Part shown: positions 17,606 through 24,557 of the stretch, piece after piece
Layout: each line of letters begins with the position of its first letter
Numbering within the stretch: position 1 is the stretch's first letter
From: Halomonas sp.
GTDB lineage: Bacteria > Pseudomonadota > Gammaproteobacteria > Pseudomonadales > Halomonadaceae
Reading direction: 5' to 3'
Length of the DNA: 64,000 bases
Assembly: GCF_017983445.1 (NCBI RefSeq)
Contig: NZ_JAGOBJ010000002.1
Span: 1 to 64,000, forward strand
Program-made: the position numbers and the translations under genes
Notes under the pieces: generated by a model
Databases searched by the model: none
The model's input: the letters and a program-made list of their open reading frames with translations, nothing else
What the model was told of the DNA's origin: nothing

Positions 17606-19487
17606 ATAGGCCTCCTAATTGCCTGTTGCAGCGAATAGCGTACGCTTGCGCTGGGCCATGTGGCCCCGCAAGATAAGACGGTTTTCTCAGCGCGGAGGCG
17701 TTATGCCCGACACCGATCGTCCAAGTGGCTGCACTCGTCACGAAACATTGCTGGATATTGAGGCGGCCTGGGATTGGCTTTTGGCTATGCACCATCGAAA
17801 GCCTTCCAGCACACCCCTTGAGCTCAGCCCCGAGGGGCAATGGCACACCCATACGGCGATTACGCCAGCAACCACCGAGCTGCTGGACTGTCTGACACCG
17901 CTGGTGAGTCGCGATTCCTGGGTAATCGCCCAACTCGGGCAAAGCCTGGATGGGCGGATTGCGACTGAAAGCGGTCACTCGCATTACATCAACGGTCAGG
18001 AAAGTCTGGTTCATCTGCACCGGCTGCGTGCCTTGGTGGACGCGGTGGTGATTGGTGCGGGTACGGCAAGCGCTGATAACCCCCAACTGACGGTACGCCA
18101 CGTTACCGGTGCTAACCCCACGCGGGTGGTGCTTGATCCCCGTGGCAGGGTGCCTTTTGATATCAAGCTGTTTCACACCGATTCGGCGCCCACGCTGCAC
18201 TTGGTGGGGCCGGATGCAAAGCTTGCGCCGCCGAGTGCCACCGTTCAACGCTGCGTGTTGCCACTCAATGACCAAGGGCAGTTCGCCCCCGGCGATGTTA
18301 TTAAACTGCTTAACCAGCACGGATTGCGTCGCATCCTGGTGGAAGGCGGCGGCGTGACGGTTTCCCAATTTATCGAGGCAGGCGTGATTGATCGCCTGCA
18401 TCTTCTGGTCGCTCCGCTGTTGATCGGCTCGGGCAGACCCGGGTTGCAAATGACGCCCGTCGAAACGCTTGAAAGTGCGCTGCGCCCGACGATGCGCCGG
18501 TTTTGCTGTGGCGACGACACTCTGTTTGACGTGCTGCTGTGCGCCGCCACCTTCACCTGATGGCTGCGCACGGTGATGACGCGATAATGCCACCCAGATG
18601 CCCGGCAGGCTTGAAAGCAGTACCAGCACCCCATAGGCCAGGGATACCGCCACGCCCTGAGCTGTGGGCAACCCGACCAATGCCCAGGTGGCAACCGCGG
18701 CGCCTTCGCGCACTCCCCAGCCAGCAACGGACAGCGGTACCAGCATGGCCAGGAGAAGTACGGGGGCAAGCGCCAGGATCTGCAGTGTTTCAAGTTCCAC
18801 ACCGATGGCACGCGCGGCGCACACCATCACGAGCCCATAGCTCACCACGATGGTCAGCGAAGAGGCCAGCTGCAAATTCCAAACACCAGGACTTAGCAGA
18901 CCGCGCCTGATATCCAATCGCATGGAGTGCCACCATGCAGGCAGCTTTGGGGAAGATAAACGGATTAGCCCTTGCCATACCGCCACTGTCGCCACACAAA
19001 GCCCAATAGCAATGACCAGGCTCACCGGCCAACCCAGCACAGCATGCCAGAGCGGAGACAACAAAAACGCCGCCAAGGTTAAAATCACGACGGCGACCTG
19101 ACCCGAGGTGCGCTCAATGATAACCGCCCGCCAAGCGCTGCCGCGCGATACCGATTGGCTAGCATGCCGATGAGCACGGCCGGCGTCTCCCAATACCCCG
19201 CCGGGCAACAGCTGATTCATCAGTAGGGCCAGGTAGTATTCACGCCAGGCATAGCTAAAGCGCAGCGGGGCCCCTACCCGCTCAGCCGTAAACTGCCACC
19301 GCCAGGCACTCAGCATGATTTGCAGCACGCTGATAAATAGCGCTAACGCCACCCAGCCAGGAGATAAACGCTCCACCTGAGCCATGATCTCACGCGGGTC
19401 TACAAAGAGTGCCACCGCTCCTAAAAGCCCCGCGCTAATTAAGCCACGTTGAACCCAGGGAGAACGTGCGATGCGCTTTATGCCCAT
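17592..19487 (-). CDS. Flippase-like integral membrane protein (LPG synthase TM / UPF0104 family)
   Basis: The recognisable protein is residues 1 to about 315 (19487 to about 18545). It has seven or eight predicted membrane spans with the family blocks AWRWQFTAERVG, LLMNQLLPGGVLGDAGRA and VPLSVAGWGVREGAAV. Related proteins are MprF-type flippase domains and AglD, which handle lipids or lipid-linked sugars. After SRHHRAQ there is no stop; the frame runs another 310 residues antisense through the whole ribD-type gene to 17592. That tail is low-complexity-like and probably not a domain. It starts 4 nt after the glycosyltransferase stop, with GGAG upstream, so it belongs to the leftward operon. 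A role in moving the pathway product across the membrane is inference. Confidence 0.72.
   Translation of the reverse strand: MGIKRIARSPWVQRGLISAGLLGAVALFVDPREIMAQVERLSPGWVALALFISVLQIMLSAWRWQFTAERVGAPLRFSYAWREYYLALLMNQLLPGGVLGDAGRAHRHASQSVSRGSAWRAVIIERTSGQVAVVILTLAAFLLSPLWHAVLGWPVSLVIAIGLCVATVAVWQGLIRLSSPKLPAWWHSMRLDIRRGLLSPGVWNLQLASSLTIVVSYGLVMVCAARAIGVELETLQILALAPVLLLAMLVPLSVAGWGVREGAAVATWALVGLPTAQGVAVSLAYGVLVLLSSLPGIWVALSRHHRAQPSGEGGGAQQHVKQSVVATAKPAHRRAQRTFKRFDGRHLQPGSARADQQRSDQKMQAINHACLDKLGNRHAAAFHQDATQSVLVKQFNNIAGGELPLVIEWQHAALNGGTRRRKLCIRPHQVQRGRRIGVKQLDIKRHPATGIKHHPRGVSTGNVAYRQLGVISACRTRTNHHRVHQGTQPVQMNQTFLTVDVMRVTAFSRNPPIQALPELGDYPGIATHQRCQTVQQLGGCWRNRRMGVPLPLGAELKGCAGRLSMVHSQKPIPGRLNIQQCFVTSAATWTIGVGHNASALRKPSYLAGPHGPAQAYAIRCNRQLGGLYVSH
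17703..18560 (+). CDS. Stand-alone RibD C-terminal reductase
   Basis: A 285-residue protein in which residues 1-70 match nothing I recognise and residues 72-285 form a RibD/ArfC reductase domain (dihydrofolate reductase fold, NADPH dependent). Motifs seen are WVIAQLGQSLDGRIAT, the nucleotide-binding VVIGAGTASADNPQLTVR, NPTRVVLDPRGR, ILVEGGGVTVSQF and LLVAPLLIGSG. The deaminase half of bifunctional RibD is absent. The reaction expected is reduction of the ribosyl side chain of a GTP-derived pyrimidine to ribityl. GGAGG is 5 nt before the ATG at 17703. The whole gene lies antisense to the open 3-prime part of the neighbouring membrane-protein frame. Confidence 0.88.
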   Translation: MPDTDRPSGCTRHETLLDIEAAWDWLLAMHHRKPSSTPLELSPEGQWHTHTAITPATTELLDCLTPLVSRDSWVIAQLGQSLDGRIATESGHSHYINGQESLVHLHRLRALVDAVVIGAGTASADNPQLTVRHVTGANPTRVVLDPRGRVPFDIKLFHTDSAPTLHLVGPDAKLAPPSATVQRCVLPLNDQGQFAPGDVIKLLNQHGLRRILVEGGGVTVSQFIEAGVIDRLHLLVAPLLIGSGRPGLQMTPVETLESALRPTMRRFCCGDDTLFDVLLCAATFT

Positions 19488-19491
19488 AGGC

Positions 19492-21432
19492 TTACTCCGC
19501 CCTCAACGGTATTGCGAGCAGATCACAATGGCCAACCCATACTCCTGCCTCTCCACTGGCGACGGCCTGTGTACGCCGTTCACGCCATTCAGCAATCCGA
19601 GTGGCGGCTTCCGGCGACTGCTCTGTCGCGGCTTCGGCCCAACCATTGATCAAGGCCGTCATCAGGGGCTGATGTGAACGATTGCCTGCCTCTAGTAGCC
19701 ACGGCGTTTCTACCTGTTCGACCTGATAGTTGGCCTGTTCAAGCGCGCTGACCAACGCGCCATGCGCCTGACCGCCCAACGCCTCCCCCAAACCTTTATC
19801 ACGCTGCTGATGGGCAATGAACAGTATCTGCAGCCAATGATCTTCATCATCGGCTAGCGGTTCGCCATCAGCGTCGGTAAATCCCCATTCGCCAGTAACG
19901 CTCAGCGCCATCAAAAGTGCCTGTTGATGCTTGGCACAGTGCGCGACGAGCGTTTCGATCCAAGTCTGCGAGACGAGGTCAAGCAATGCTGACGCGCTCA
20001 CCAAATGAGCTGATTGCAACGGCGGGTGATCCAGAGAATCGAGCGATGCGCATAATGTTTCCAGCGTTGTTGCGCTTTGATCGACAAGCGCATCAGTACT
20101 TTTCCTGGCCTCATCAAGCAACGCTGCATCGTGATCAATCAGCGTCCAGTGCTGTGGCAAGGGCATAAAAGGGGCGAGAAAACGCATATTACTGCCGCGA
20201 CCTGCCCCCAAATCGACTAGACGCGGTGCTGGAGTACGCGCGCTTAGCCACTGTGCGGCTTTGCTCGGAAGCTGCTGACTTCTAAACGTAAAGTCTACCT
20301 CTTCACGCAGCGTCAGCCAGTCGGGTGCAAACTGGCTACCCGCCCTCAAAGCGGGGGCATCACTTAACGCATTTGCAAACGCTACGCCCGCGGCCTGCCA
20401 ATCATTGAGCTGCTCACGCGCGGCCAAGACTCCGGCTTTCAAGGCATCACGCAGCGTCGCATCATCACAGAAACGACTTAGGGCACGTTTAAGGGCCTCG
20501 ACATCACCCGGCGCAACTTTAAGCCCCGCGCCTTCCGGCAAGGTCTCATCCAGAGCGCCGCCCGTCGTCGTAATGACCGGCAGGCCATGCGCCAGCGCTT
20601 CGGTCACTACCATGCCATAGCCTTCATACCAGGAAGGCAGCACTAGCACATCGGCCTCCTGATAGGCCTTTATCAACGTGGCTTCATCGCACTCACCGTG
20701 CAGCTGAATATTCGCGTGAAGCCCATTGTCTTCGATAAGCTGCTGTACGCGCTCCGCAAACACCGCATCACGTGCAGCGCCATAACAGTCGCACTGCCAA
20801 TTGGTCGATGTAATACCTGCCAAGGCACGAACCAGCAGATCCTGCCCCTTGCGCGGCACCAACGTTGCCACACATAGAAGGCGCAGCGGTTTACCTGGTT
20901 CTGCGCCTATACTTGGCGGGATTTCACCCTTGATAAGAGCCGCCTCCACGCCGGGCTCTACCACGCTAATCCTGGCGGTAATCGGCACTGAGTAGTGGTC
21001 TGCCAATGCCTGTAAACGGCGCTGGGTAAACCGGCTGGTCACAATAATGTGCGAGACAGCCGCCAGGGCCTGTAGTTCACATTGATGAAACTGCTTTTGC
21101 TGTTTATCGCTTAACCCTTGCTCATCGCCTAGCGGATGATGCACCAGCGCCGTCATCACTAATCGCTCGGCGTGCTGGACAATCACCGAGGGAAGTGCGC
21201 CCATGGCCAGGCCATCGATGACGACCGTTGCTGCATCGGGTAAATCACTTAGCGCTGCCGATAGCTGGTCGCTGGCCTGTTGGTCGGCATCGGGAAAACT
21301 CCCCGCCAGACTAACCACATCAACAGAACGCCCGGCGTCGCGCAGCGCCTCAACGATGCGTGTGTCGTAAATATATCCACCGGTGCGCTGATTGAGATCG
21401 CCAGCGACAATAAGGGTTAGTGGTTGGCTCAT
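19492..21432 (-). CDS. Fusion of GT4 glycosyltransferase and SAM methyltransferase
   Basis: This 646-residue cytoplasmic protein joins two enzymes. Residues 1 to about 365 are a GT-B fold family 4 glycosyltransferase: the N-terminal GDLNQRTGGYIYD, the mid-domain LLCVATLVPRKGQDLL, and the nucleotide-sugar site with the EX7E pair E270 and E278 in YEGYGMVVTEAL. Residues about 370-640 form a class I SAM methyltransferase with motif I LVDLGAGRGSN at 405-415 and an acidic LIDHD after it. The start overlaps the PTPS-like stop by 4 nt (ATGA). The fusion implies successive glycosylation and methylation of one intermediate; donor and acceptor are unknown. Confidence 0.88.
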   Translation of the reverse strand: MSQPLTLIVAGDLNQRTGGYIYDTRIVEALRDAGRSVDVVSLAGSFPDADQQASDQLSAALSDLPDAATVVIDGLAMGALPSVIVQHAERLVMTALVHHPLGDEQGLSDKQQKQFHQCELQALAAVSHIIVTSRFTQRRLQALADHYSVPITARISVVEPGVEAALIKGEIPPSIGAEPGKPLRLLCVATLVPRKGQDLLVRALAGITSTNWQCDCYGAARDAVFAERVQQLIEDNGLHANIQLHGECDEATLIKAYQEADVLVLPSWYEGYGMVVTEALAHGLPVITTTGGALDETLPEGAGLKVAPGDVEALKRALSRFCDDATLRDALKAGVLAAREQLNDWQAAGVAFANALSDAPALRAGSQFAPDWLTLREEVDFTFRSQQLPSKAAQWLSARTPAPRLVDLGAGRGSNMRFLAPFMPLPQHWTLIDHDAALLDEARKSTDALVDQSATTLETLCASLDSLDHPPLQSAHLVSASALLDLVSQTWIETLVAHCAKHQQALLMALSVTGEWGFTDADGEPLADDEDHWLQILFIAHQQRDKGLGEALGGQAHGALVSALEQANYQVEQVETPWLLEAGNRSHQPLMTALINGWAEAATEQSPEAATRIAEWRERRTQAVASGEAGVWVGHCDLLAIPLRAE

Positions 21433-21827
21433 AGATCCCCTTCATAGCTTGCCCAGGCAATATGGGATTCGTGCAGTTTGATTTCCATACGGGTAATCCC
21501 CTGCGCGGTCTTACCCATTTTGCCTTCGCCGATGGCATCGGCCAGGCGGCTAAAAATAACGCTGGACATAAATTCGGTAGAGGTGTTTTTGCCCACGAAC
21601 TCTTCCTCATCATCCAGGTTGCGATAATTCAGGTGTGACAACACTTCTTTAACCGTTTCGCTCGCCAGGCCAATATCAATCACCAAACCATCTTCGTCCA
21701 ATTCAGGGCGTTGAAAGATCACATCAACGACATAGGTGGCCCCATGGGTACGCTGAGCAGGGCCAAAAATTTCACCTTTAAAGCTATGCGCAATCATAAA
21801 GTGGTCACGAACACATAGACGGTACAT
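21429..21827 (-). CDS. Divergent 6-pyruvoyl-tetrahydropterin synthase (QueD) family protein
   Basis: A 132-residue tunnelling-fold protein aligned by eye with QueD/PTPS. Retained are the first zinc-ligand histidine H14, the first histidine of the HGH pair (H28), the GLVIDI block and the pterin-binding-type glutamate E120. Lost are the catalytic Cys (A24 in AQRTHGA), the third zinc His (A30) and the Asp-His pair of the triad (N67-Y68 in LNYRN). It is therefore unlikely to catalyse the normal PTPS/QueD reaction. It sits 18 nt after the MDR gene and overlaps the glycosyltransferase gene by 4 nt, so it is cotranscribed. It may bind a pterin or pyrimidine, or use a changed chemistry. Confidence 0.82.
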   Translation of the reverse strand: MYRLCVRDHFMIAHSFKGEIFGPAQRTHGATYVVDVIFQRPELDEDGLVIDIGLASETVKEVLSHLNYRNLDDEEEFVGKNTSTEFMSSVIFSRLADAIGEGKMGKTAQGITRMEIKLHESHIAWASYEGDL

Positions 21828-21845
21828 AAACGCTCCTGAATTTGA

Positions 21846-22835
21846 TTAATTGCAAGTGGGATAACGAAGACGATGACATAGCACATCACTGCCTACCCCA
21901 AAGAGCTTAGGGGCAAGCTGAGGCAGCGTTTCAAAGTCACTCTCGCCGCTGATGAGTGCATCCAGGCGGCTATCGGTCAAGAGACTCAAGGCAAGGGTCA
22001 AACGGCGCTGGTAATCCCAGCGTGGACGTAGTTTGGCAGGCAGTTGGCCCACCTGGCTGGCGCGCAGGCTAAGGCGTTGAGAATGAAAAGTTCCCCCCAG
22101 AGGAATGCTCACATCGCCCTCGCCAAACCAGCTCATTTCTATAATGCGGCCTTCATTGCCCACTTGGCCGAGCGCTTGGCGCAAGCCTTCAGGATGGCCG
22201 CTGGCGTGAACAACGCAATCCTGATTAATGGGGGCGTGCTCAGGTAAACAGAAAGTAAGGCCCAAGCGTTCAGCAAGCACTTGGCGCTCAGGGTTAATGT
22301 CAATGAGCGTCGCCGTTACGCCGGGTATTTGCGCGCATAGGTAAGCTACCAATGTGCCAACCACCCCGGCACCAATAATGCTGATCTGCTCGCCAAGCAT
22401 AGGCTCGGCATCCCACACGCCGTTAATGGCGGTTTCCATATTGGCGGCGAGTACGGCTCGCGCAGCCGGTACGTCTTCAGGAATCGGCAACACCATCTCG
22501 GCAGGCACCACATAGCGGTCCTGATGAGGATAGAGGCAAAATACCGTTTTACTGCGCAGATGCTCAGGCCCCTGCTCGACCACGCCGACGTTACAGTAGC
22601 CATATTTGACGGGCCCCGGAAAACGCCCCGCCTGGAAAGGCGCCTGCATGCGCTCCACTTCGCTTTCTGGAACACGGCCATTAAATACCAATGACTCGGT
22701 GCCCCGGCTAACGCCGCTATACAAGGCACGCACCAAAACATCGTTACTTCCAACGTGGGCTAGCTGTTCGCTTTTAAGCTCGCCCTTCCCTGGGTGAGTG
22801 ACCCAAAAGGCGGTGGATGTTTCTGTCGCCGACAT
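21846..22835 (-). CDS. MDR-family dehydrogenase lacking the catalytic zinc ligands
   Basis: This 329-residue medium-chain dehydrogenase/reductase has an N-terminal GroES-like domain (to about residue 130) and a Rossmann domain with IIGAGVVGTLVAYL and the adenosine-binding acid in LIDINPERQ. The usual catalytic Cys of the GVCxxD motif is Ser-Arg (SGVSRGTES), and the GHE block is replaced by KYGYCNVG, so it is probably zinc independent, as in the BchC-like group. It is the promoter-proximal gene of the leftward operon MDR - PTPS-like - GT/MTase - flippase-like. The substrate is unknown; oxidation or reduction of a side chain of the cluster product is the simplest guess. Confidence 0.83.
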   Translation of the reverse strand: MSATETSTAFWVTHPGKGELKSEQLAHVGSNDVLVRALYSGVSRGTESLVFNGRVPESEVERMQAPFQAGRFPGPVKYGYCNVGVVEQGPEHLRSKTVFCLYPHQDRYVVPAEMVLPIPEDVPAARAVLAANMETAINGVWDAEPMLGEQISIIGAGVVGTLVAYLCAQIPGVTATLIDINPERQVLAERLGLTFCLPEHAPINQDCVVHASGHPEGLRQALGQVGNEGRIIEMSWFGEGDVSIPLGGTFHSQRLSLRASQVGQLPAKLRPRWDYQRRLTLALSLLTDSRLDALISGESDFETLPQLAPKLFGVGSDVLCHRLRYPTCN

Positions 22836-23060
22836 GACGTTTCCCTATTATTAGCGTTTTCATCCGATGAGTGTGGTGTCTCAGATGGGCAACCCAACGT
22901 TACCAATTCATGAACTTATGGTGGCATTTCCTAAAGCTTAGCGTAGAAAAACGATTGGTCGATGAATGCAGGAAGCCAATTTCGTTTAATAACGTTTAAA
23001 AAATAAGGTACGCAGTTTTCAGGAACATCAATACGCTATGATGGATGAGATAGACAGTCC

Positions 23061-23091
23061 TTTACCTATGTACAAGAATGGTACATATAAA
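23061..23091 (+). promoter_or_regulatory. Putative MerR-type promoter with dyad in a 19-bp spacer
   Basis: A -35-like TTTACC (23061-23066) and a -10-like TATAAA (23086-23091) are separated by 19 bp. The spacer carries a perfect dyad TATGTAC-N7-GTACATA (23067-23087). An over-long spacer with an internal dyad is the signature of MerR-family control. It would drive the CDP-alcohol phosphatidyltransferase gene 55 nt downstream. In the remaining 22836-23145 interval I see no gene. Confidence 0.5.
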
Positions 23092-23145
23092 AATATTTGC
23101 ATCAATTAATTAGCTGCGGACAGACGGTTCGCTTTGTGAGACGCC

Positions 23146-23889
23146 ATGCTTCGATTCTTTCCCCCTACCGCTACCCCGCTGCTATCCAGCAGGCTATATA
23201 CCGCTGGCGAACTGATTGTGGGCAGCTTGGTACTTCTGGGAATGGGGAGTGTGTTACCGATGCTAATGGCTAATACCTTGAATTGGGGACTGGCATTTGG
23301 GGTATATGCACTGATTAGCCTATTGATGATGGTTTTTTGGTCTGGTGGCGCATTGGGGTGGGCGAACCGCATTACGTTACTACGCGCAATACTGATTGCC
23401 TTGGCAGCCGGGGCGCTTGCCAATAACGTTTTTACCCAAGCCATTTGGCTATGGCTAGTGATCGCGACCGTGGCGCTTATGCTCGACGGTGTTGATGGTT
23501 GGATTGCCAGGCTTACCAAAAGCTATAGCGCGTTTGGCGCACGCTTTGATATGGAGCTGGATGCCCTACTGATTCTTCTACTGTGTATCGGGCTGATCCA
23601 ACTTGAATCGCTGGGCCTGTGGATACTGCTGATTGGCTTGATGCGCTATTTTTTCGTGGCCGCCAGCTGGCATTTTACCTGGCTCTGCGCGCCTTTATTT
23701 GCCAGCTTTCGCCGCAAGCTGGTGTGCGTTTGGCAGGTGTCCGCCCTGTTGCTGGCATTAACGCCGCTTACCCATCCGTTTTTGGCAAGCCTGTTAGCGT
23801 TTAGCGCACTAGTCTCGCTAGCCTATTCATTCGGGGTGGATATTAGGTGGCTCTACAGACAGTCTGGACATAAACACACCCGAACGTGA
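23146..23889 (+). CDS. CDP-alcohol phosphatidyltransferase family protein
   Basis: This 247-residue membrane protein has about six spans. It carries an exact CDP-alcohol phosphotransferase motif D-x2-DG-x2-AR-x8-G-x3-D-x3-D, with the aspartates at 114, 117, 135 and 139 at the end of the third span. Such enzymes move a phospho-alcohol from a CDP-linked donor onto an acceptor alcohol, making phospholipids such as PG, PS or PI-phosphates. It is too divergent to name as PgsA or PssA and is not beside their usual partners. It is divergent from the MDR operon across 310 bp, suggesting that it belongs to the same pathway and attaches the product to a lipid (inference). Confidence 0.88.
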   Translation: MLRFFPPTATPLLSSRLYTAGELIVGSLVLLGMGSVLPMLMANTLNWGLAFGVYALISLLMMVFWSGGALGWANRITLLRAILIALAAGALANNVFTQAIWLWLVIATVALMLDGVDGWIARLTKSYSAFGARFDMELDALLILLLCIGLIQLESLGLWILLIGLMRYFFVAASWHFTWLCAPLFASFRRKLVCVWQVSALLLALTPLTHPFLASLLAFSALVSLAYSFGVDIRWLYRQSGHKHTRT

Positions 23890-23901
23890 TCGGACTGGAT
23901 G

Positions 23902-23928
23902 GGGGCGCTAACGAGCGCACAGCGCCCC
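23902..23928. terminator. Shared hairpin between convergent genes
   Basis: A perfect 8-bp GC-rich stem (23902-23909 with 23921-23928, 11-nt loop) lies between the convergent CDP-alcohol transferase and DUF1090 genes. It lacks a T-run on either strand. Confidence 0.45.
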
Positions 23929-23934
23929 GCCCAC

Positions 23935-24345
23935 TTAGTTACTGATCTGGCTCTGTAGCGCATTCAGCTCCTGGGTATGCATTTCCAACTCCTGGGTTGC
24001 TTCTTCGAGCTTGACACGTCTTTTCTGAATATCCCCTTCATCGCCATCGCTTAACGCTTCTTCAAAATCTGCCTGACGCTCCTGCACTTCGGCAAGGCTT
24101 TCTTTCACGTCATCGGTCGCATCGTTTAACACGCTTGCATTGGTGCAATCGCTGTCGATAGCCTCCAGGGCACGCTGCAAACCATCTACCCGCTGTTGAT
24201 TGCCTTGAGATTTTGCATGCTCCAACTGTTGGCGAACATCGCTCGCTTTGCTTTCGCACAAGGCTTCTGCAGCGCTTGCCATGGATGGCAGTGAAAGTCC
24301 CGCCAGCAAGGCTACAAAAGCTACGTTAACTACACGTTTTTTCAT
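23935..24345 (-). CDS. DUF1090 family periplasmic protein (YqjC-like)
   Basis: A 136-residue secreted protein with a clear signal peptide (MKKRVVNVAFVALLAGLSLP, cleavage near ASA-AE). The mature part is a highly charged helical coiled coil rich in Glu, Gln and Lys with two cysteines (in ALCESK and DSDCTN) that can form one disulfide, as in DUF1090/YqjC proteins. The function of the family is unknown. It is single-gene, leftward, with its promoter in the 212-bp interval shared with the CysB-type regulator. Confidence 0.85.
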   Translation of the reverse strand: MKKRVVNVAFVALLAGLSLPSMASAAEALCESKASDVRQQLEHAKSQGNQQRVDGLQRALEAIDSDCTNASVLNDATDDVKESLAEVQERQADFEEALSDGDEGDIQKRRVKLEEATQELEMHTQELNALQSQISN

Positions 24346-24478
24346 TGATTTTATCCCTTTTGAACGACTTATTGCTTACGTTGGTGTGACCACGTTGTCG
24401 GGCGTTAGATAGCTAAATGGGGTAACGGTTCTGACTTATTTTTGCCTTAGGTCTAAAAAACGATATAGATAGCAGAAA

Positions 24479-24494
24479 ATACAATTTATTGTAT
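24479..24494. repeat. Inverted repeat 1 upstream of the CysB-type regulator
   Basis: The sequence ATACAAT-TT-ATTGTAT is a perfect 7-bp dyad, 64 nt upstream of the regulator start. With the second dyad at 24505-24531 it may be a LysR-type autoregulatory site. Confidence 0.5.
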
Positions 24495-24504
24495 AAGAAT
24501 AGTT

Positions 24505-24531
24505 TTTAATATTCTTTTTTAGAATATTAAA
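24505..24531. repeat. Inverted repeat 2 upstream of the CysB-type regulator
   Basis: A perfect 11-bp dyad, TTTAATATTCT and AGAATATTAAA, is separated by five T residues. It ends 26 nt before the ATG. It is likely an operator or a 5-prime UTR hairpin; it is too AT-rich for a strong terminator. Confidence 0.55.
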
Positions 24532-24557
24532 TCTGATTTCACTGGATCATACCCATC

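Noticed and set aside
16499-17703. FMN riboswitch near the GTP cyclohydrolase II gene
   Set aside because: The divergent 97-bp interval is too short and lacks the RFN element blocks.
17592-18545. C-terminal 310 residues of the flippase-like frame as a real protein domain
   Set aside because: It lies wholly antisense to a clear RibD reductase and has shadow-like Arg/Gln/His-rich composition.
23067-23092. Exact LitR site of the form T(G/A)TACA-N12-TGTA(C/T)A
   Set aside because: TGTACA is present once, but the second half-site is not at the required distance; only the general MerR geometry is claimed.
24500-24540. Terminator for the DUF1090 or upstream gene
   Set aside because: The dyad is AT-rich, its T-run is in the loop, and it lies in a divergent promoter region.
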